Origin: CAZRWD01 sp964603785
Lineage (GTDB): Bacteria; Fermentibacterota; Fermentibacteria; Fermentibacterales; Fermentibacteraceae
Length of the DNA: 64,000 nucleotides
Direction of reading: 5' to 3'
Assembly (NCBI GenBank): GCA_964603785.1
Contig: CAZRWD010000012.1
Span: 1 to 64,000, forward strand
A program made the position numbers and the translations under genes. The notes under the pieces were generated by a model, which saw only the letters and a list, made by a program, of their open reading frames with translations, made no database searches and was not told the origin of the DNA. Shown piece by piece: positions 1-9,077 of this stretch (the stretch's first letter is position 1; the number at the start of each line of letters is the position of its first letter).

Positions 1-1073
1 CCCGCGATCCTGACGGGGTCGTCCGGTTCCGTACCTGCCGGAGGTCCGGGCGGCGTTATCCATATCCCCGAGCCGTCACCCAGCCTCGGGGCGGCTCCGA
101 GGAGGACCGCCAGATCCGAGCAGAACCGCGAGGCCTCGAGAAGCCTCTCCATGACCTTCTCCCCGGTCAGGCGGCCGGTCGATCCGGGCCGCCTCGATTC
201 GGCGGCCCCGGCGAACGCCGCGGCGAGCAGGGAGGCCTCCAGCGAGAAGTGGTGATAGGGGGTGGATGACTCGACTCCTCCCCCGTCGGACCTGAACTGC
301 GCCAGGATGCCGTCTCCCAGCACGATCGAGGCCCTGGCGAGCATCCTCCGCGCCCTCGCCCCCCGGAAGACGGAGCTTCCCGCGATCAGCCCCGCCATGG
401 CTCCCAGGAGGTGGTTGTTGGCCGGCCCTCTCCTCCTCACGGCCTCCATGTGCCAGAGATAGGCGGTGTGGGCCCACAGAAGCCTTCGGAGCCCGTCCGT
501 CCTCCATCCTCTGCCCCTGACGAGGATGTCGGCCAGGACGAGGTTGACGGCCCTGAGCCCGACCTCCAGCCCGGCCGCCCACGCCGCCCCCCGGCCGAAC
601 GGGCAGGCCTCGCTCCATGTCGAGACTATCCTGTCGATGCCTGCCGCGAACCGGGCGTCACCCGTCGCGTGGAAGGCCGCTCCGAGTACGGGCAGCATGG
701 AGAGGCGGACGAGGTCCCAGTAGGGAACCGGGTCGGGCATGGACCCCGGCTCGAAGCAGATGCCCAGGAAGTGACGATCGGGCATCTCGCGGCCCGACAC
801 GGGATCGCGCCGCCATGTGTTTTCGTCCAGGGGCAGCAGCCTTCCGGAGTGTTCGACTCCCCTCTCCAGGATGGACCCGGCCCTCGCAAGGGTCATCGGA
901 TCGTCGATCAGAGGCTTCAGGAACGGGAGAGAACCGGCCAGGACGCACTCGAACTCGTCGTCGACCCGAGGTCCGATCCTGGCGGAGACGGGCAGCGACA
1001 GCCGGACCAGGGCCTCGTCGGCATGCCTGCAGGCTGCTCTGAAAGCCCTCAGGATCGCTCCCCGCCGTCTCAC
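1..1073 (-). CDS. Heparinase II/III-like protein (partial, N-terminal part)
   Basis: Reading leftward from a GTG at 1073, an open frame of about 357 codons continues off the left edge. It has the alpha/alpha-toroid hallmarks of the heparinase II/III N-terminal domain: NNHLLGAMAGL near residue 190 and a later ESSTPYHHFSLEA motif, where family members bind or cleave uronic-acid polysaccharide. The beta-sandwich lyase domain would lie outside the window. The GTG overlaps the TGA of the upstream glycosyltransferase by 4 bases (GTGA), implying coupled translation. The family degrades acidic polysaccharide, usually in the periplasm. In glycan export loci such enzymes are thought to trim or release polymer; that role is inferred. 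No signal peptide is obvious at the chosen start, so an unusual location or a different start is possible. Confidence 0.75.
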   Translation of the reverse strand, partial: MRRRGAILRAFRAACRHADEALVRLSLPVSARIGPRVDDEFECVLAGSLPFLKPLIDDPMTLARAGSILERGVEHSGRLLPLDENTWRRDPVSGREMPDRHFLGICFEPGSMPDPVPYWDLVRLSMLPVLGAAFHATGDARFAAGIDRIVSTWSEACPFGRGAAWAAGLEVGLRAVNLVLADILVRGRGWRTDGLRRLLWAHTAYLWHMEAVRRRGPANNHLLGAMAGLIAGSSVFRGARARRMLARASIVLGDGILAQFRSDGGGVESSTPYHHFSLEASLLAAAFAGAAESRRPGSTGRLTGEKVMERLLEASRFCSDLAVLLGAAPRLGDGSGIWITPPGPPAGTEPDDPVRIA

Positions 1074-2323
1074 GGACAACGCACCCCGACGCCCCCCCCG
1101 GGGGGGATGGGGCTGCCCGGGCCTGCATCCCGCCGGGTGCAGAAGTCGATGATCCTCGAGAAGGAGGCATCTGCCGAGTAGAGCCTCTCCGCGAGATCCC
1201 TGTTGCCCTCGAGCGTCTCCGCCGCTCCGGGGGAGGCCGACCAGTCGAGGGCTTCCACGATCACGCGGGCCGCGTCACCGGGGGTGTTGGAGCAGTAGAA
1301 GACCTTGAAGCCCCTTCGCTCCAGCAGCCTGTACGGCTCGATGTCGGAGAGTACGACGGCACATCTCCTCGCGAAGCCCTCGATGATGCAGGCGGCCATC
1401 TGGTCGTCGTCCGCGAGGTTGACCAGGACCCTCGCCCTGTCGTAGAGCGGGAGCAGGTCCTCCCTCGGGAGGAACCGGCCGCGGGACAGCCTCAGGGTCC
1501 GGATCCCCAGCCTCCGCTCCAGATCGAGGACCGACCTGACGTGCTCGTCCATGCATGACCCGCCCAGCAGCAGGAACCAGACCCTGGAGGCCCGTTCCGG
1601 GCCGATCAGCCGCGGCAGGAGGGAGGCGGCCCCGAGCAGCACGTCATGCCTGTTGTTGCGCTGGATCGACCTGGGCCAGAAGACAAGGCCGTCCTCGGGC
1701 CCGATCCCCTCCAGGAGAGCGGCGGCAGCATGCGTGAGGGGTGCCGGACCTTCCGCGAAGGTCTCCGGACCCAGACCCCAGGGCAGGCATGCCGTCTTCC
1801 CGGCGAACTCCGGGTAGTGCTCGAGGAAGTCGGTAACGGTCGTCTCCCATGTGGCGAGGATGAGATCAGCCCTCTCCAGCATGGACCTGACGGAAGCGGA
1901 GAACTGCGGATCCGACCCCCCGGCGGCCTTCCGGTGCGAGGAGCGGTTCCAGAGGTACACGACCCTCCGGGCTGCGTTCGAGATGTCGAACACGCAGCTG
2001 TTCCACGCCTGGCCGTAGAGGCCCTGGATGATCAGCAGGTCGAACGGTCCGCCGTGGCGGACCGCCCGCCTGGCCCGCCTCCGCGCGAGCCTGTACGCGA
2101 TCCGCGGGAGAGGTCCGACCCTTGCCGGCCAGCGCAGCACGGGAGCGTACTCCAGGACCTCCACTCCGGGCAGCCCGCCGGAGAAGGCCCTGTCCTCGTC
2201 CAGCGAGGGGCAGATCAGGGTGGCATGGTATTCGCCCGGGTGCCGACCGAAGAAGTCCAGCCAGAGCCGGGTGTTCTGTCCGCCCGGCCCGTGTATGAGA
2301 ATCCTCCTGCGGTCCTCTCCCAA
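1070..2323 (-). CDS. Glycosyltransferase, GT4-like (GT-B fold)
   Basis: About 417 residues. The N-terminal half opens with a Rossmann-like strand and glycine loop (RILIHGPGGQN). The C-terminal half has the GT-B nucleotide-sugar binding pattern, including the acidic stretch LADDDQMAACIIEGFA around residues 310-325, which corresponds to the E-x7-E region of GT4 enzymes. The protein should transfer a sugar from an activated donor to a lipid-linked glycan at the inner face of the inner membrane. The TTG at 2323 is preferred because GAGGAGG lies 4-5 bases upstream and the protein homology-like region starts right after it; an upstream TTG at 2368 is also open. It is first in an operon with the heparinase-like gene (4-base overlap) and divergent from a flippase. 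Donor and acceptor cannot be read from sequence. Confidence 0.8.
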   Translation of the reverse strand: MGEDRRRILIHGPGGQNTRLWLDFFGRHPGEYHATLICPSLDEDRAFSGGLPGVEVLEYAPVLRWPARVGPLPRIAYRLARRRARRAVRHGGPFDLLIIQGLYGQAWNSCVFDISNAARRVVYLWNRSSHRKAAGGSDPQFSASVRSMLERADLILATWETTVTDFLEHYPEFAGKTACLPWGLGPETFAEGPAPLTHAAAALLEGIGPEDGLVFWPRSIQRNNRHDVLLGAASLLPRLIGPERASRVWFLLLGGSCMDEHVRSVLDLERRLGIRTLRLSRGRFLPREDLLPLYDRARVLVNLADDDQMAACIIEGFARRCAVVLSDIEPYRLLERRGFKVFYCSNTPGDAARVIVEALDWSASPGAAETLEGNRDLAERLYSADASFSRIIDFCTRRDAGPGSPIPPGGGVGVRCP

Positions 2324-2359
2324 GAGCCCTCCTCGTTGTCCGTCGGAGTAGCATGAAGC

Positions 2360-2369
2360 ATTGTACAAT
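2360..2369. promoter_or_regulatory. Palindromic divergent -10 candidate
   Basis: The perfect palindrome ATTGTACAAT contains TACAAT (5 of 6 match to TATAAT) on both strands: rightward at 2364-2369 and leftward at 2365-2360. It lies between the divergent glycosyltransferase (start 2323) and flippase (start 2414), at a distance that gives leaders of about 30-40 bases in both directions. No convincing -35 is seen on either side, so it could also be an operator. Confidence 0.4.
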
Positions 2370-2413
2370 CCTTGTCAGCGGCGGCCCGCCCGGAGGCGGC
2401 GGCATGGAGGCGC

Positions 2414-3928
2414 ATGAGCCTGGCCAGCAAGTTCAGCGAAACCGGCAGGCACACCCTGGTGTTCGGCATGGGTTCGTTCCTGAGCCAGGGGATCAGCTTC
2501 CTGCTCCTGCCCGTGTACACCAACTACCTCTCGGTCGACGACTACGGCGTCGTGAACCTCCTCATGATAGCCGGCTCGCTCGTCTACCTGCTGTCGGCGT
2601 CGATCATCGGCCCTGCCCTCTTCAGGTCGTACTACGACTACGATACCGAGCAGGGGCGCGGCATGGTCACCAGCACCGCCTTCAGGTTCGCCCTGGCGTG
2701 CTCGCTCCTCCTGTTCGCCGCGGGGTTCCTGACCAGGAGGAGCCTCTCGGGGCTCCTGACCGGGGATCCCGCGCACGGCGATCTCACCGCCATCATCCTC
2801 TTCACGAGCGTGGTGCAGAGCGTGAACACGGTAGCGATGGCGGTCTTCAGGGCGAGGAAGTGGTCCGTGCGCTTCGCCGCCGTGTCCCTGTCGGGGATGC
2901 TGGTCTCCATGGGGGTGAGCATCTACCTCGTGGTCTGCGCAGGCCGGGGGATATTCGGGGTGATAGCCGGGCAGCTCTCGGGTCAGCTCGTCTCAGCCAT
3001 GGCGGCCGTCTTCATGATAAGGGACCAGCTCAGGGGCGGCTTCTCCAGGGCCGAGGCCGGCAGGATGCTCAGGTACGGCCTACCCTTCGTTCCCGAGAAC
3101 TCCCTTGCCTTCGTCGTGGAGACAGGCACCAGGATGGTGCTGCAGTACGTTCTCGGGAGCGCCTCCGTCGGGCTGTACGCCCTCGGCAACAGGCTGGGCC
3201 ATCTCGTGCAGGCTCTAATGATATCCCCGTTCAGCATGATCGCCCCCGCCTCCATCTTCTCGGCGGAGAAGGACGGGGATGCCCACCTCTTCTACTCCCG
3301 ACTGCTGACGTACTACCTCCTCTTCACCGGGTGGGCCTGGCTGGTCGTGTCGGCGCTCTCGCCCGACGTCCTGCGCCTGATGTCGAAGCCGGAGTTCCGG
3401 GAGGCCTGGAGGCCCGTGCCCTGGATAGCCGCCGCCGTCATCGCCTACGGCATGAGGGGGCTGGTGTCCATCGGCCTCGCCCTCAAGAGGAGGACCTCGT
3501 GGTTCTCCCTCGCCTTCGCCCTGGGCTCGGCCCTCAACCTCGCCCTGCTGATGTTCCTCGTGCCGGAACACGGTCCGGCCGGCGCCGGGATGGCTCTCCT
3601 GGCGGGGAACCTGCTCATCTGCCTCGTCAGGTTCAGGGCCTCGCAGAGGATCTACCCGATAGGATTCGAGCTCTCCAGGATCGCGAGGATCGTCCTCGTG
3701 TTCGGCGCGTCATACGCCGTCTCCGCTCTCGTGAGGATCGAGAGCCCGGGCGCCTCGCTCGCCATCCGCGCCACGATATCGGTGGCGCTCGCTCCGCTCC
3801 TGCTGGCCGCGACCCGCTTCTTCCTGCCCGGTGAGTGGAGGAGGCTCGCCGAGCTCCGGGAGCGGATCGGGAAGCTCCTGGCGAGGAGGGGTCCTCAGTC
3901 CGGAGAGGGCGTCTCCGGAGGGGTGTGA
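2414..3928 (+). CDS. Polysaccharide flippase (Wzx/MOP family)
   Basis: A membrane protein of about 504 residues with 12-14 hydrophobic segments, starting with the typical Wzx opening in which a short amphipathic helix leads into FGMGSFLSQGISFLLLPVYT. MOP-superfamily flippases move undecaprenyl-linked oligosaccharide units across the inner membrane. The ATG at 2414 is chosen over the in-frame TTG at 2372 because the family motif starts just after it and a purine-rich GGAGG lies upstream. The 3' end overlaps the convergent PaaK-like gene by 34 bases. A second flippase of the same fold occurs at 55585, suggesting two separately exported glycans in this window. Confidence in the family is high; the substrate is unknown. 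Confidence 0.88.
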   Translation: MSLASKFSETGRHTLVFGMGSFLSQGISFLLLPVYTNYLSVDDYGVVNLLMIAGSLVYLLSASIIGPALFRSYYDYDTEQGRGMVTSTAFRFALACSLLLFAAGFLTRRSLSGLLTGDPAHGDLTAIILFTSVVQSVNTVAMAVFRARKWSVRFAAVSLSGMLVSMGVSIYLVVCAGRGIFGVIAGQLSGQLVSAMAAVFMIRDQLRGGFSRAEAGRMLRYGLPFVPENSLAFVVETGTRMVLQYVLGSASVGLYALGNRLGHLVQALMISPFSMIAPASIFSAEKDGDAHLFYSRLLTYYLLFTGWAWLVVSALSPDVLRLMSKPEFREAWRPVPWIAAAVIAYGMRGLVSIGLALKRRTSWFSLAFALGSALNLALLMFLVPEHGPAGAGMALLAGNLLICLVRFRASQRIYPIGFELSRIARIVLVFGASYAVSALVRIESPGASLAIRATISVALAPLLLAATRFFLPGEWRRLAELRERIGKLLARRGPQSGEGVSGGV

Positions 3929-5271
3929 TCGAGGAGGCGGTGCTTGCCGCTCCTCGCCCTCTCGATGCCCCCCACCTCCCTCATCGTCAGCTCGAAGCCA
4001 GCGCCCAGCTTCCCCCGGATCTCGGCCGCCATCGTCTCGACGGCCCGGGGGGTGACGGCGGCCCTCGGGACATAGCGGAACTCCACCCTTCCGGGGATCG
4101 ACTGGGCGAACTGGAATCGGGAGATGCAGTCGAAGGTGTCTGAATGGAAGTTCATGAGCGACATGGATATCTTTCGTCCGTCAGACGCCACGACCGACTC
4201 CTCGATCCTGCCCTCTATCGACGAAAGCGTCGGCCAGCACCTGCCGCAGGGGCATCCGGGCTCCGCCAGGACCCCCGCGTCTCCGATCCCGTACCTGAGA
4301 AGCGGGGTTGCCATGCGGCCGAAGGAGGTGCCCACGATCTCGCCCCTCCCGCCCGGTTCGCGGACGGGATCGCCCGATTCGTCGAGGAGCTCGAGGAAGC
4401 CGTACTGGGGGTAGAAGTGGAAGCAGCCGCTCGCGGTGCACTCAACCCCCAGGAGAACTCGCTCCGAGCTGCCGTAGAGGTCGAGCATCCTGCATCCGAA
4501 GGCCGCCTCGACCTTCCTGCGGACCGCCGCGGTCAGGACCTCGGACGAGGAGAAGACGCCCCTCAGAGGTCCCGGGCGGATGCCGGCATCCTCCAGCAGG
4601 TCGCAGAGGAGGCCCGCCGAGGACGGGAAGACGTGCAGGAAGCGGGCCGAGAACCGCTGCATGAGCTCCGCGTATCTCACGGCGCTGCGCTCGTCGAGAT
4701 GGAATGTGGACAGGAACAGCCTTCTCATGTGCGGATAGCGTATCCAGTGGAACCCGTCGCCTGCGCCGGGCACCGTCGAGCCCCGGAGCACCGCCAGCAT
4801 GTCGCACCTGTCGTACCCGAGGGCGGACCATGCGTCGTGCACGAAGGCCTCCTCGATCTGCGAGAGCCTTCCGGCCAGCTCGTAGAATCCCACCGGCTCG
4901 CCGGTCGTGCCTCCGGTCGTCCCGTACGACAGGCTGCGCTCCGGGATGCCCGTCGCCCTGAGCAGGGGCAGGTTCTCCCTCAGGTCCGACTTCGTCAGGA
5001 CGGGGATGCGGCGCAGGTCGTCGAGGGTCGCCAGCTTCGCCGGGTCGAAGCCGCAGCGGCGGAACGACTCCTTGTAGAACGGCACCCTCGCCATGCAGTA
5101 CTCCGTCAGGCTGCGGAGCCTGGCGATCTGGTACCGGGCGAGCTCGTCGCCGCCGAGCCTTCCGGTCTCCGCCAGATGGGCGGCCGTGCGCAGATAGTGC
5201 CTGCCGCGGGGTCGGATGCGGCATGGGACCAGCCGGTTCACCAGCCTGGCGAGAACAGGTCCCCTACCCAC
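3895..5271 (-). CDS. PaaK/CapK-like adenylate-forming ligase
   Basis: A 458-residue member of the phenylacetate-CoA ligase-like (PaaK/CapK) branch of the ANL superfamily. The P-loop-like motif YGTTGGTTGEP lies at about residues 116-126. A DLYGSSE acyl-binding motif follows, then LLRYGIGD and a CPCGRC segment typical of PaaK relatives. Such enzymes activate a carboxylate as an acyl-adenylate; CapK-type members occur in capsule and O-antigen loci, where the substrate is generally unknown. The GTG start at 5271 overlaps the end of the upstream O-antigen polymerase by 8 bases. It is last in a three-gene leftward operon. A second PaaK-like gene lies at 17900. An acyl or amino-acid decoration of the glycan is a plausible but unproven role. 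Confidence 0.8.
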   Translation of the reverse strand: MGRGPVLARLVNRLVPCRIRPRGRHYLRTAAHLAETGRLGGDELARYQIARLRSLTEYCMARVPFYKESFRRCGFDPAKLATLDDLRRIPVLTKSDLRENLPLLRATGIPERSLSYGTTGGTTGEPVGFYELAGRLSQIEEAFVHDAWSALGYDRCDMLAVLRGSTVPGAGDGFHWIRYPHMRRLFLSTFHLDERSAVRYAELMQRFSARFLHVFPSSAGLLCDLLEDAGIRPGPLRGVFSSSEVLTAAVRRKVEAAFGCRMLDLYGSSERVLLGVECTASGCFHFYPQYGFLELLDESGDPVREPGGRGEIVGTSFGRMATPLLRYGIGDAGVLAEPGCPCGRCWPTLSSIEGRIEESVVASDGRKISMSLMNFHSDTFDCISRFQFAQSIPGRVEFRYVPRAAVTPRAVETMAAEIRGKLGAGFELTMREVGGIERARSGKHRLLDHTPPETPSPD

Positions 5272-6583
5272 GGCCTACCCCGCCTTCGGGCCTGCCGCCC
5301 GCGATCTCCCCGCCGCCCCCGGGCTGCCTCGCCCCGGCGGTCGCTGCAGCGAGGCTGAGGCCGAGGTACAGGTAGAGCTGCCTGTTGACCAGAGCATCGC
5401 CGCCGAAGCTGGTGATGAAGATGCTCAGCAGCCCGAGCATGCCCGTGAAGCCCATCCTCTCGATCAGCGAGGAGCTGTATCTGAACCGGAGCCCCTTCAC
5501 GCAGCTCCAGACCGCCCAGGCGAAGAGCAGGTATCCGACCAGGCCGAGCTCGGCCGCCATCAGGGCCCAGCCGTTGTGCGCCGCGAGCATGAAGCCGACC
5601 TGGCCCTCGGCCTGTGCCCTGAGGTCGCTCCAGGAGCCCATGCCGACTCCGAACACCGGATTCGCGGCGAAGGTCTGGAGGGCGATCGCCACGTTCTCCT
5701 GGCGGAAGCTCACTTCGGACACGCTTGCCGGCCTGCCCTCCCTGAAGGCCTCCACGAGCCTGGTGTAGCGGTCCTGCGTGAACTCGCTCTCCACGAACCG
5801 CGCCTGGAAGAACAGGACCACCACGCCACCGATGAGGATCATCGTGACCCACCACCCCGCCCTTCGCTTCCAGAGGGCCATCACCGCGGCATAGGCGATG
5901 GTGGGTGATCGGGCCCCGCTCAGACCCACTCCGATCGCCGAGGCGACAAGTGCGAGGATCACTCCCGCACGCTGCCTGAGTGCAGGGAACGAAGGCAGCA
6001 CGCACAGGAGGAAGATCATTGCGTGAAGGGCGGACTGGCCTATGACCTGGTGGGTCGTCCTTACGCCTTCCGAGAGCCTGTAGGCCTGCAGGACGGGTAT
6101 GTACCTGTCCATTCCCAGGAGGGTGTTCAGGAGGCAGGCGAAGGCTATCACGAGGAGGATGGTCCGGATCTGCCGCTCGGTGCTGGTACGGAGGAAGCAG
6201 AGGAGGATGATCATGAAGAAGAGGCTGCCGATCTGCTCGTAGGCGACCCTGATGCTCGGCTGCGTGGAGACCAGGAGGTTCGACACGCAGAGGTAGGCGG
6301 TCCATGCGAAGACCGGTATGAGCCTTCCCGATAGCGTGAGCCTCCTCACGGTGTCGATCGCCGTCGTGCCGAAGGCCAGGAGCAGCATGAACGCGAGCGG
6401 CATGCGCAGGGGGATCAGGAAGGGGAGGTAGCTCGTGACGTAGATCCTGGTGAAGGATAGGAACAGCAGGAGATACAGCATTGTGCGGCGCAGCCTTGCG
6501 GACTTCGATGCCAGCCCCACGACGATGAATACCGCAAGCCCGGTCGCGGCCAGCTTCAGGAGCTCGAAGACCCGGAAGATCAA
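5264..6583 (-). CDS. O-antigen ligase/polymerase-like membrane protein
   Basis: About 439 residues with roughly 11-12 hydrophobic segments and a large periplasmic loop (about residues 210-290) of the Wzy/WaaL (Wzy_C) kind. The loop and its borders contain GLSGARSPTIA and NPVFGVGMGSW, followed by HNGWALMAAELGLVGYLL, which matches the conserved H-N-x-x-L/E-GL pattern of this family. These proteins polymerise undecaprenyl-linked repeats or ligate polymer to lipid A or another acceptor in the periplasm. The TTG at 6583 is chosen because it forms a TTGA overlap with the stop of the upstream glycosyltransferase; the frame stays open far upstream but that part is low-complexity shadow. Polymerase and ligase cannot be told apart by eye. 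Confidence 0.82.
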   Translation of the reverse strand: MIFRVFELLKLAATGLAVFIVVGLASKSARLRRTMLYLLLFLSFTRIYVTSYLPFLIPLRMPLAFMLLLAFGTTAIDTVRRLTLSGRLIPVFAWTAYLCVSNLLVSTQPSIRVAYEQIGSLFFMIILLCFLRTSTERQIRTILLVIAFACLLNTLLGMDRYIPVLQAYRLSEGVRTTHQVIGQSALHAMIFLLCVLPSFPALRQRAGVILALVASAIGVGLSGARSPTIAYAAVMALWKRRAGWWVTMILIGGVVVLFFQARFVESEFTQDRYTRLVEAFREGRPASVSEVSFRQENVAIALQTFAANPVFGVGMGSWSDLRAQAEGQVGFMLAAHNGWALMAAELGLVGYLLFAWAVWSCVKGLRFRYSSSLIERMGFTGMLGLLSIFITSFGGDALVNRQLYLYLGLSLAAATAGARQPGGGGEIAGGRPEGGVGRG

Positions 6584-7824
6584 TCCGGCCGCCCTCCGGA
6601 GACCGCCGACTCCAGCAGGTCCAGGTATCCGGAGGCCTTCGCCCCCCAGTCGAACCGCTCGAGGCCCTCGAAGGAGAACCTCGTCCTCCCCGAGAGGAGG
6701 GACATGATGCCCTCCCTGATGCAGCGACCGTCGTCGGACGGGCAGTACAGCCCGCAGTCGAGATCCCTCATCGCCTCGCGCAGCGCGGAGGACTCCGGGC
6801 CCACCGCGAGGATCGGCCTTCCGGCCGTCAGATAGTCGAAGAACTTGTAGGGCAGAGCATAGTCGAAATCCTTGCCCGACGGCAGATACAGGATGTCCGC
6901 CCGGGCCATCTCCCCGAGTGCCGACTCGTAGTCCATGACGCCCGTCACCTCGATGAGGTCCGTCAGGCCCTCGCGCTCGAACGCACTCGCATGGGTGGAG
7001 GGACAGGCTCCCATCACCCGGATGCACACCGATCCGGGCGCGATGGCTCCCTCATGCTCCAGACGGCGCAGCTGTCTCGCGGCATGCTCCGCCCTCCGGT
7101 CTCCGTAGAGGTTGCCTGCGAACAGCATGACCCGGCGGTTGCGCGGCGGTGGTTCCGACGGCCTCCTCACCCGTGAGAGGTGGAGGCCGTTCGTAACGGT
7201 GCGAACCCTCTCCGGATCGAGCGACGGGAACGACGACAGCAGCCCCCTGCCTATCCAGTCCGTTGCGGTCACTATCAGGTCGGCCTCTGCCAGTATCCCG
7301 CCCTCCAGCGTGCGCATCCTGTCCCCGGACAGCCTTCCCACCCGGCCCTGAAGGGGATGGCTCGTCCACGGGTCCCTGTAGTCGAGGACCAGTTTCGCGC
7401 CGAGGCGCCTCTTCAGGGCACCGGCGGCCAGGAACGGGGAGAAGGGGGGGGCGGTGATGATGACATGGGTGAATGTGCGCCGGGCGGAGAGCCTCGACGC
7501 CCGACGGAGCGCAGGCCCGACCCAGCCCGAGTACTGGTCGACCCTGCAGAGCCTGCACCAGATCTTCTCGTACAGCTCGGCCAGCGATCCCCCACGGCCG
7601 ATCCTCGAGGGGGGCAGTGGCCTGACGCCATGTATCTCCCCGGGAACGGGGAGGGTGCGGTCGGGGTCCCGGATCAGCTCCCCCGCAAGGGTCAGTACCG
7701 TCACATCGACGCCGGCCTTCAGGAACTCGTCCGCGAGGAAGGTGAACCTCTTCGCCCCGACCACCGGGTTCGGCGCATAGGGGAAGGAGACCAGAAGCAA
7801 TGATATCCGCCCCGTAGCCCTCAC
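6580..7824 (-). CDS. Glycosyltransferase, GT4-like
   Basis: About 414 residues with two Rossmann domains. The N-terminus (SLLLVSFPYAPNPVVGAKR) is the usual GT4 WecA-like/WbuB opening, followed by the donor-sugar region with GVMDYESALGEMARADILYLP near residue 310 and KFFDYLTAGRPILA about 25 residues later. This latter pattern is characteristic of GT4 proteins of capsule and O-antigen loci. The GTG at 7824 is the best start, since the conserved fold begins immediately after it; the only Shine-Dalgarno-like GGGAGG overlaps the start itself, so initiation may be weak or elsewhere. First gene of a leftward operon with an O-antigen polymerase and a PaaK-like ligase, and divergent from another GT4 gene at 7947. 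Confidence 0.8.
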   Translation of the reverse strand: MRATGRISLLLVSFPYAPNPVVGAKRFTFLADEFLKAGVDVTVLTLAGELIRDPDRTLPVPGEIHGVRPLPPSRIGRGGSLAELYEKIWCRLCRVDQYSGWVGPALRRASRLSARRTFTHVIITAPPFSPFLAAGALKRRLGAKLVLDYRDPWTSHPLQGRVGRLSGDRMRTLEGGILAEADLIVTATDWIGRGLLSSFPSLDPERVRTVTNGLHLSRVRRPSEPPPRNRRVMLFAGNLYGDRRAEHAARQLRRLEHEGAIAPGSVCIRVMGACPSTHASAFEREGLTDLIEVTGVMDYESALGEMARADILYLPSGKDFDYALPYKFFDYLTAGRPILAVGPESSALREAMRDLDCGLYCPSDDGRCIREGIMSLLSGRTRFSFEGLERFDWGAKASGYLDLLESAVSGGRPD

Positions 7825-7888
7825 CTCCCGGGGAACATCGAGCCTTCCCTGCCCCGGCGTGCCGCCCGGGACCCACCCGGCTAAATTA

Positions 7889-7909
7889 CCACATTGGGCT
7901 CCAGTGTGG
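7889..7909. promoter_or_regulatory. Inverted repeat in divergent intergenic region
   Basis: Arms CCACATTGG and CCAGTGTGG (8 of 9 pairs plus one G-T pair, 3-base centre) sit between two divergent glycosyltransferase genes. The hairpin lies about 40 bases upstream of the 7947 start. A second G+C-rich repeat (CCGCCG/CGGCGG) lies just downstream near 7914-7929. It could be an operator or an mRNA leader hairpin; no T-tract follows, so a terminator is unlikely. Confidence 0.35.
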
Positions 7910-7946
7910 AATGCCGCCGTCACCGGCGGTGTCGGAGGTCGCCCGG

Positions 7947-9068
7947 ATGAGGTTCTGTTTCGTCGGTTCCGGGGCCGCGACCCTCTCGGGCAGCACCGAA
8001 GGGGGTCTTGAGGGCCAGAATGCCCTCCTCTGCAGGTCGCTCGCATCCAGGGGCCACGATGTCCTTCTCGTCTCGACGGGCCAGGTTCTGGAGGAGACCC
8101 GGACCGCCGGGGTGAGGATCATCCCCGGCTGGGGTCCGGGAGGGGGGCCCAGGGGCCTCAGGCTTCTCACGAGAAGGCTCCCGACCCTGGGACGGGTACT
8201 CGAGAGCACCGGCGCGGAGGTCTTCTATGCGCGCGGCTTCTCCCTCTTCGCCCCGACGGTGGTCTCGGCCGCCCGCAGGTGCGGCGGGGTCTCCCTCCTG
8301 GCTCTTGCGAGCGACTCGGACATCATGGAGCCCTCCCGGCTCAGGCGGGCCTTCGGGGGGGGCAGACCCCCTCGCGGGTTCGGCGTGGCAGCCCACCTCT
8401 ACTACCGGTTCGCCGGCCTCTCCCGTGCGGACATGGTCCTGGCCCAGTCCACCGGGCAGGAGGCACGCTGCCGCCGGCTCGGCCTCGAGTGCCGCATCCT
8501 CGGGAACGCCTTCGAACCGCCGCAGGAGGTGCCGGCTCCGGAGGATTCCTGTGATGCCGCGTGGGTCGGCAGGCTCTCCCTTTTCAAGGGCGTGCGCGAG
8601 CTGGCCGACCTGGCGGAGGCGTGCCCGGGGCTGCGCATCTCGGTGGCCGGCGATGCCGATCCTTCGGTTTCGCATCTGGTTGCGCGACTCTCTGTACTCC
8701 CGAACGTCAGGCTCCTCGGCAGGCTCTCCAGGGACGGGACGATGTCGGTCATCTCGGGCGCGAAGATCCTTCTGAACACCTCGCCCCTGGAGGGCTTCTC
8801 GAACGCCTTCCTCGAGGCATGGTTCCTGGGCAGGCCCGTTGTCAGCCTGCATTCGAACCCCGACGGGCTCCTCTCCGGGGATGGCGCCCTGGGCGCCTGC
8901 GCATCCGGATCGGAGGAGGCTCTTGCGTCGAGCCTGGTGAGTCTGTGCGGCGACGAGGCGGCCAGGCGGGAGATCGGCGTGCGTTCCGTCAGGTATGTCC
9001 AGGAGAACCACCTGGTTGACGCGGTGGTCGACAGGCTGCTCGGATTCGTGACCGGGACCGGGGGGTGA
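7947..9068 (+). CDS. Glycosyltransferase, GT4-like
   Basis: About 373 residues from ATG 7947 (an upstream in-frame ATG at 7911 adds only unconserved residues). The protein starts MRFCFVGSG and then has GGLEGQNALLCRSLASRGHDV, the acceptor-side glycine-rich loop of GT4 enzymes. The donor domain holds WVGRLSLFKGVRELADL (about residue 210), GRLSRDGTMSVISGA, and SPLEGFSNAFLEAWFLG, which supplies the E-x7-E motif. It likely adds one sugar to a lipid-linked intermediate in the cytoplasm. It stands alone, with a convergent DUF362 gene starting 9 bases after its stop, so it is probably monocistronic. Confidence 0.82.
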   Translation: MRFCFVGSGAATLSGSTEGGLEGQNALLCRSLASRGHDVLLVSTGQVLEETRTAGVRIIPGWGPGGGPRGLRLLTRRLPTLGRVLESTGAEVFYARGFSLFAPTVVSAARRCGGVSLLALASDSDIMEPSRLRRAFGGGRPPRGFGVAAHLYYRFAGLSRADMVLAQSTGQEARCRRLGLECRILGNAFEPPQEVPAPEDSCDAAWVGRLSLFKGVRELADLAEACPGLRISVAGDADPSVSHLVARLSVLPNVRLLGRLSRDGTMSVISGAKILLNTSPLEGFSNAFLEAWFLGRPVVSLHSNPDGLLSGDGALGACASGSEEALASSLVSLCGDEAARREIGVRSVRYVQENHLVDAVVDRLLGFVTGTGG

Positions 9069-9077
9069 GGCTGCCGC

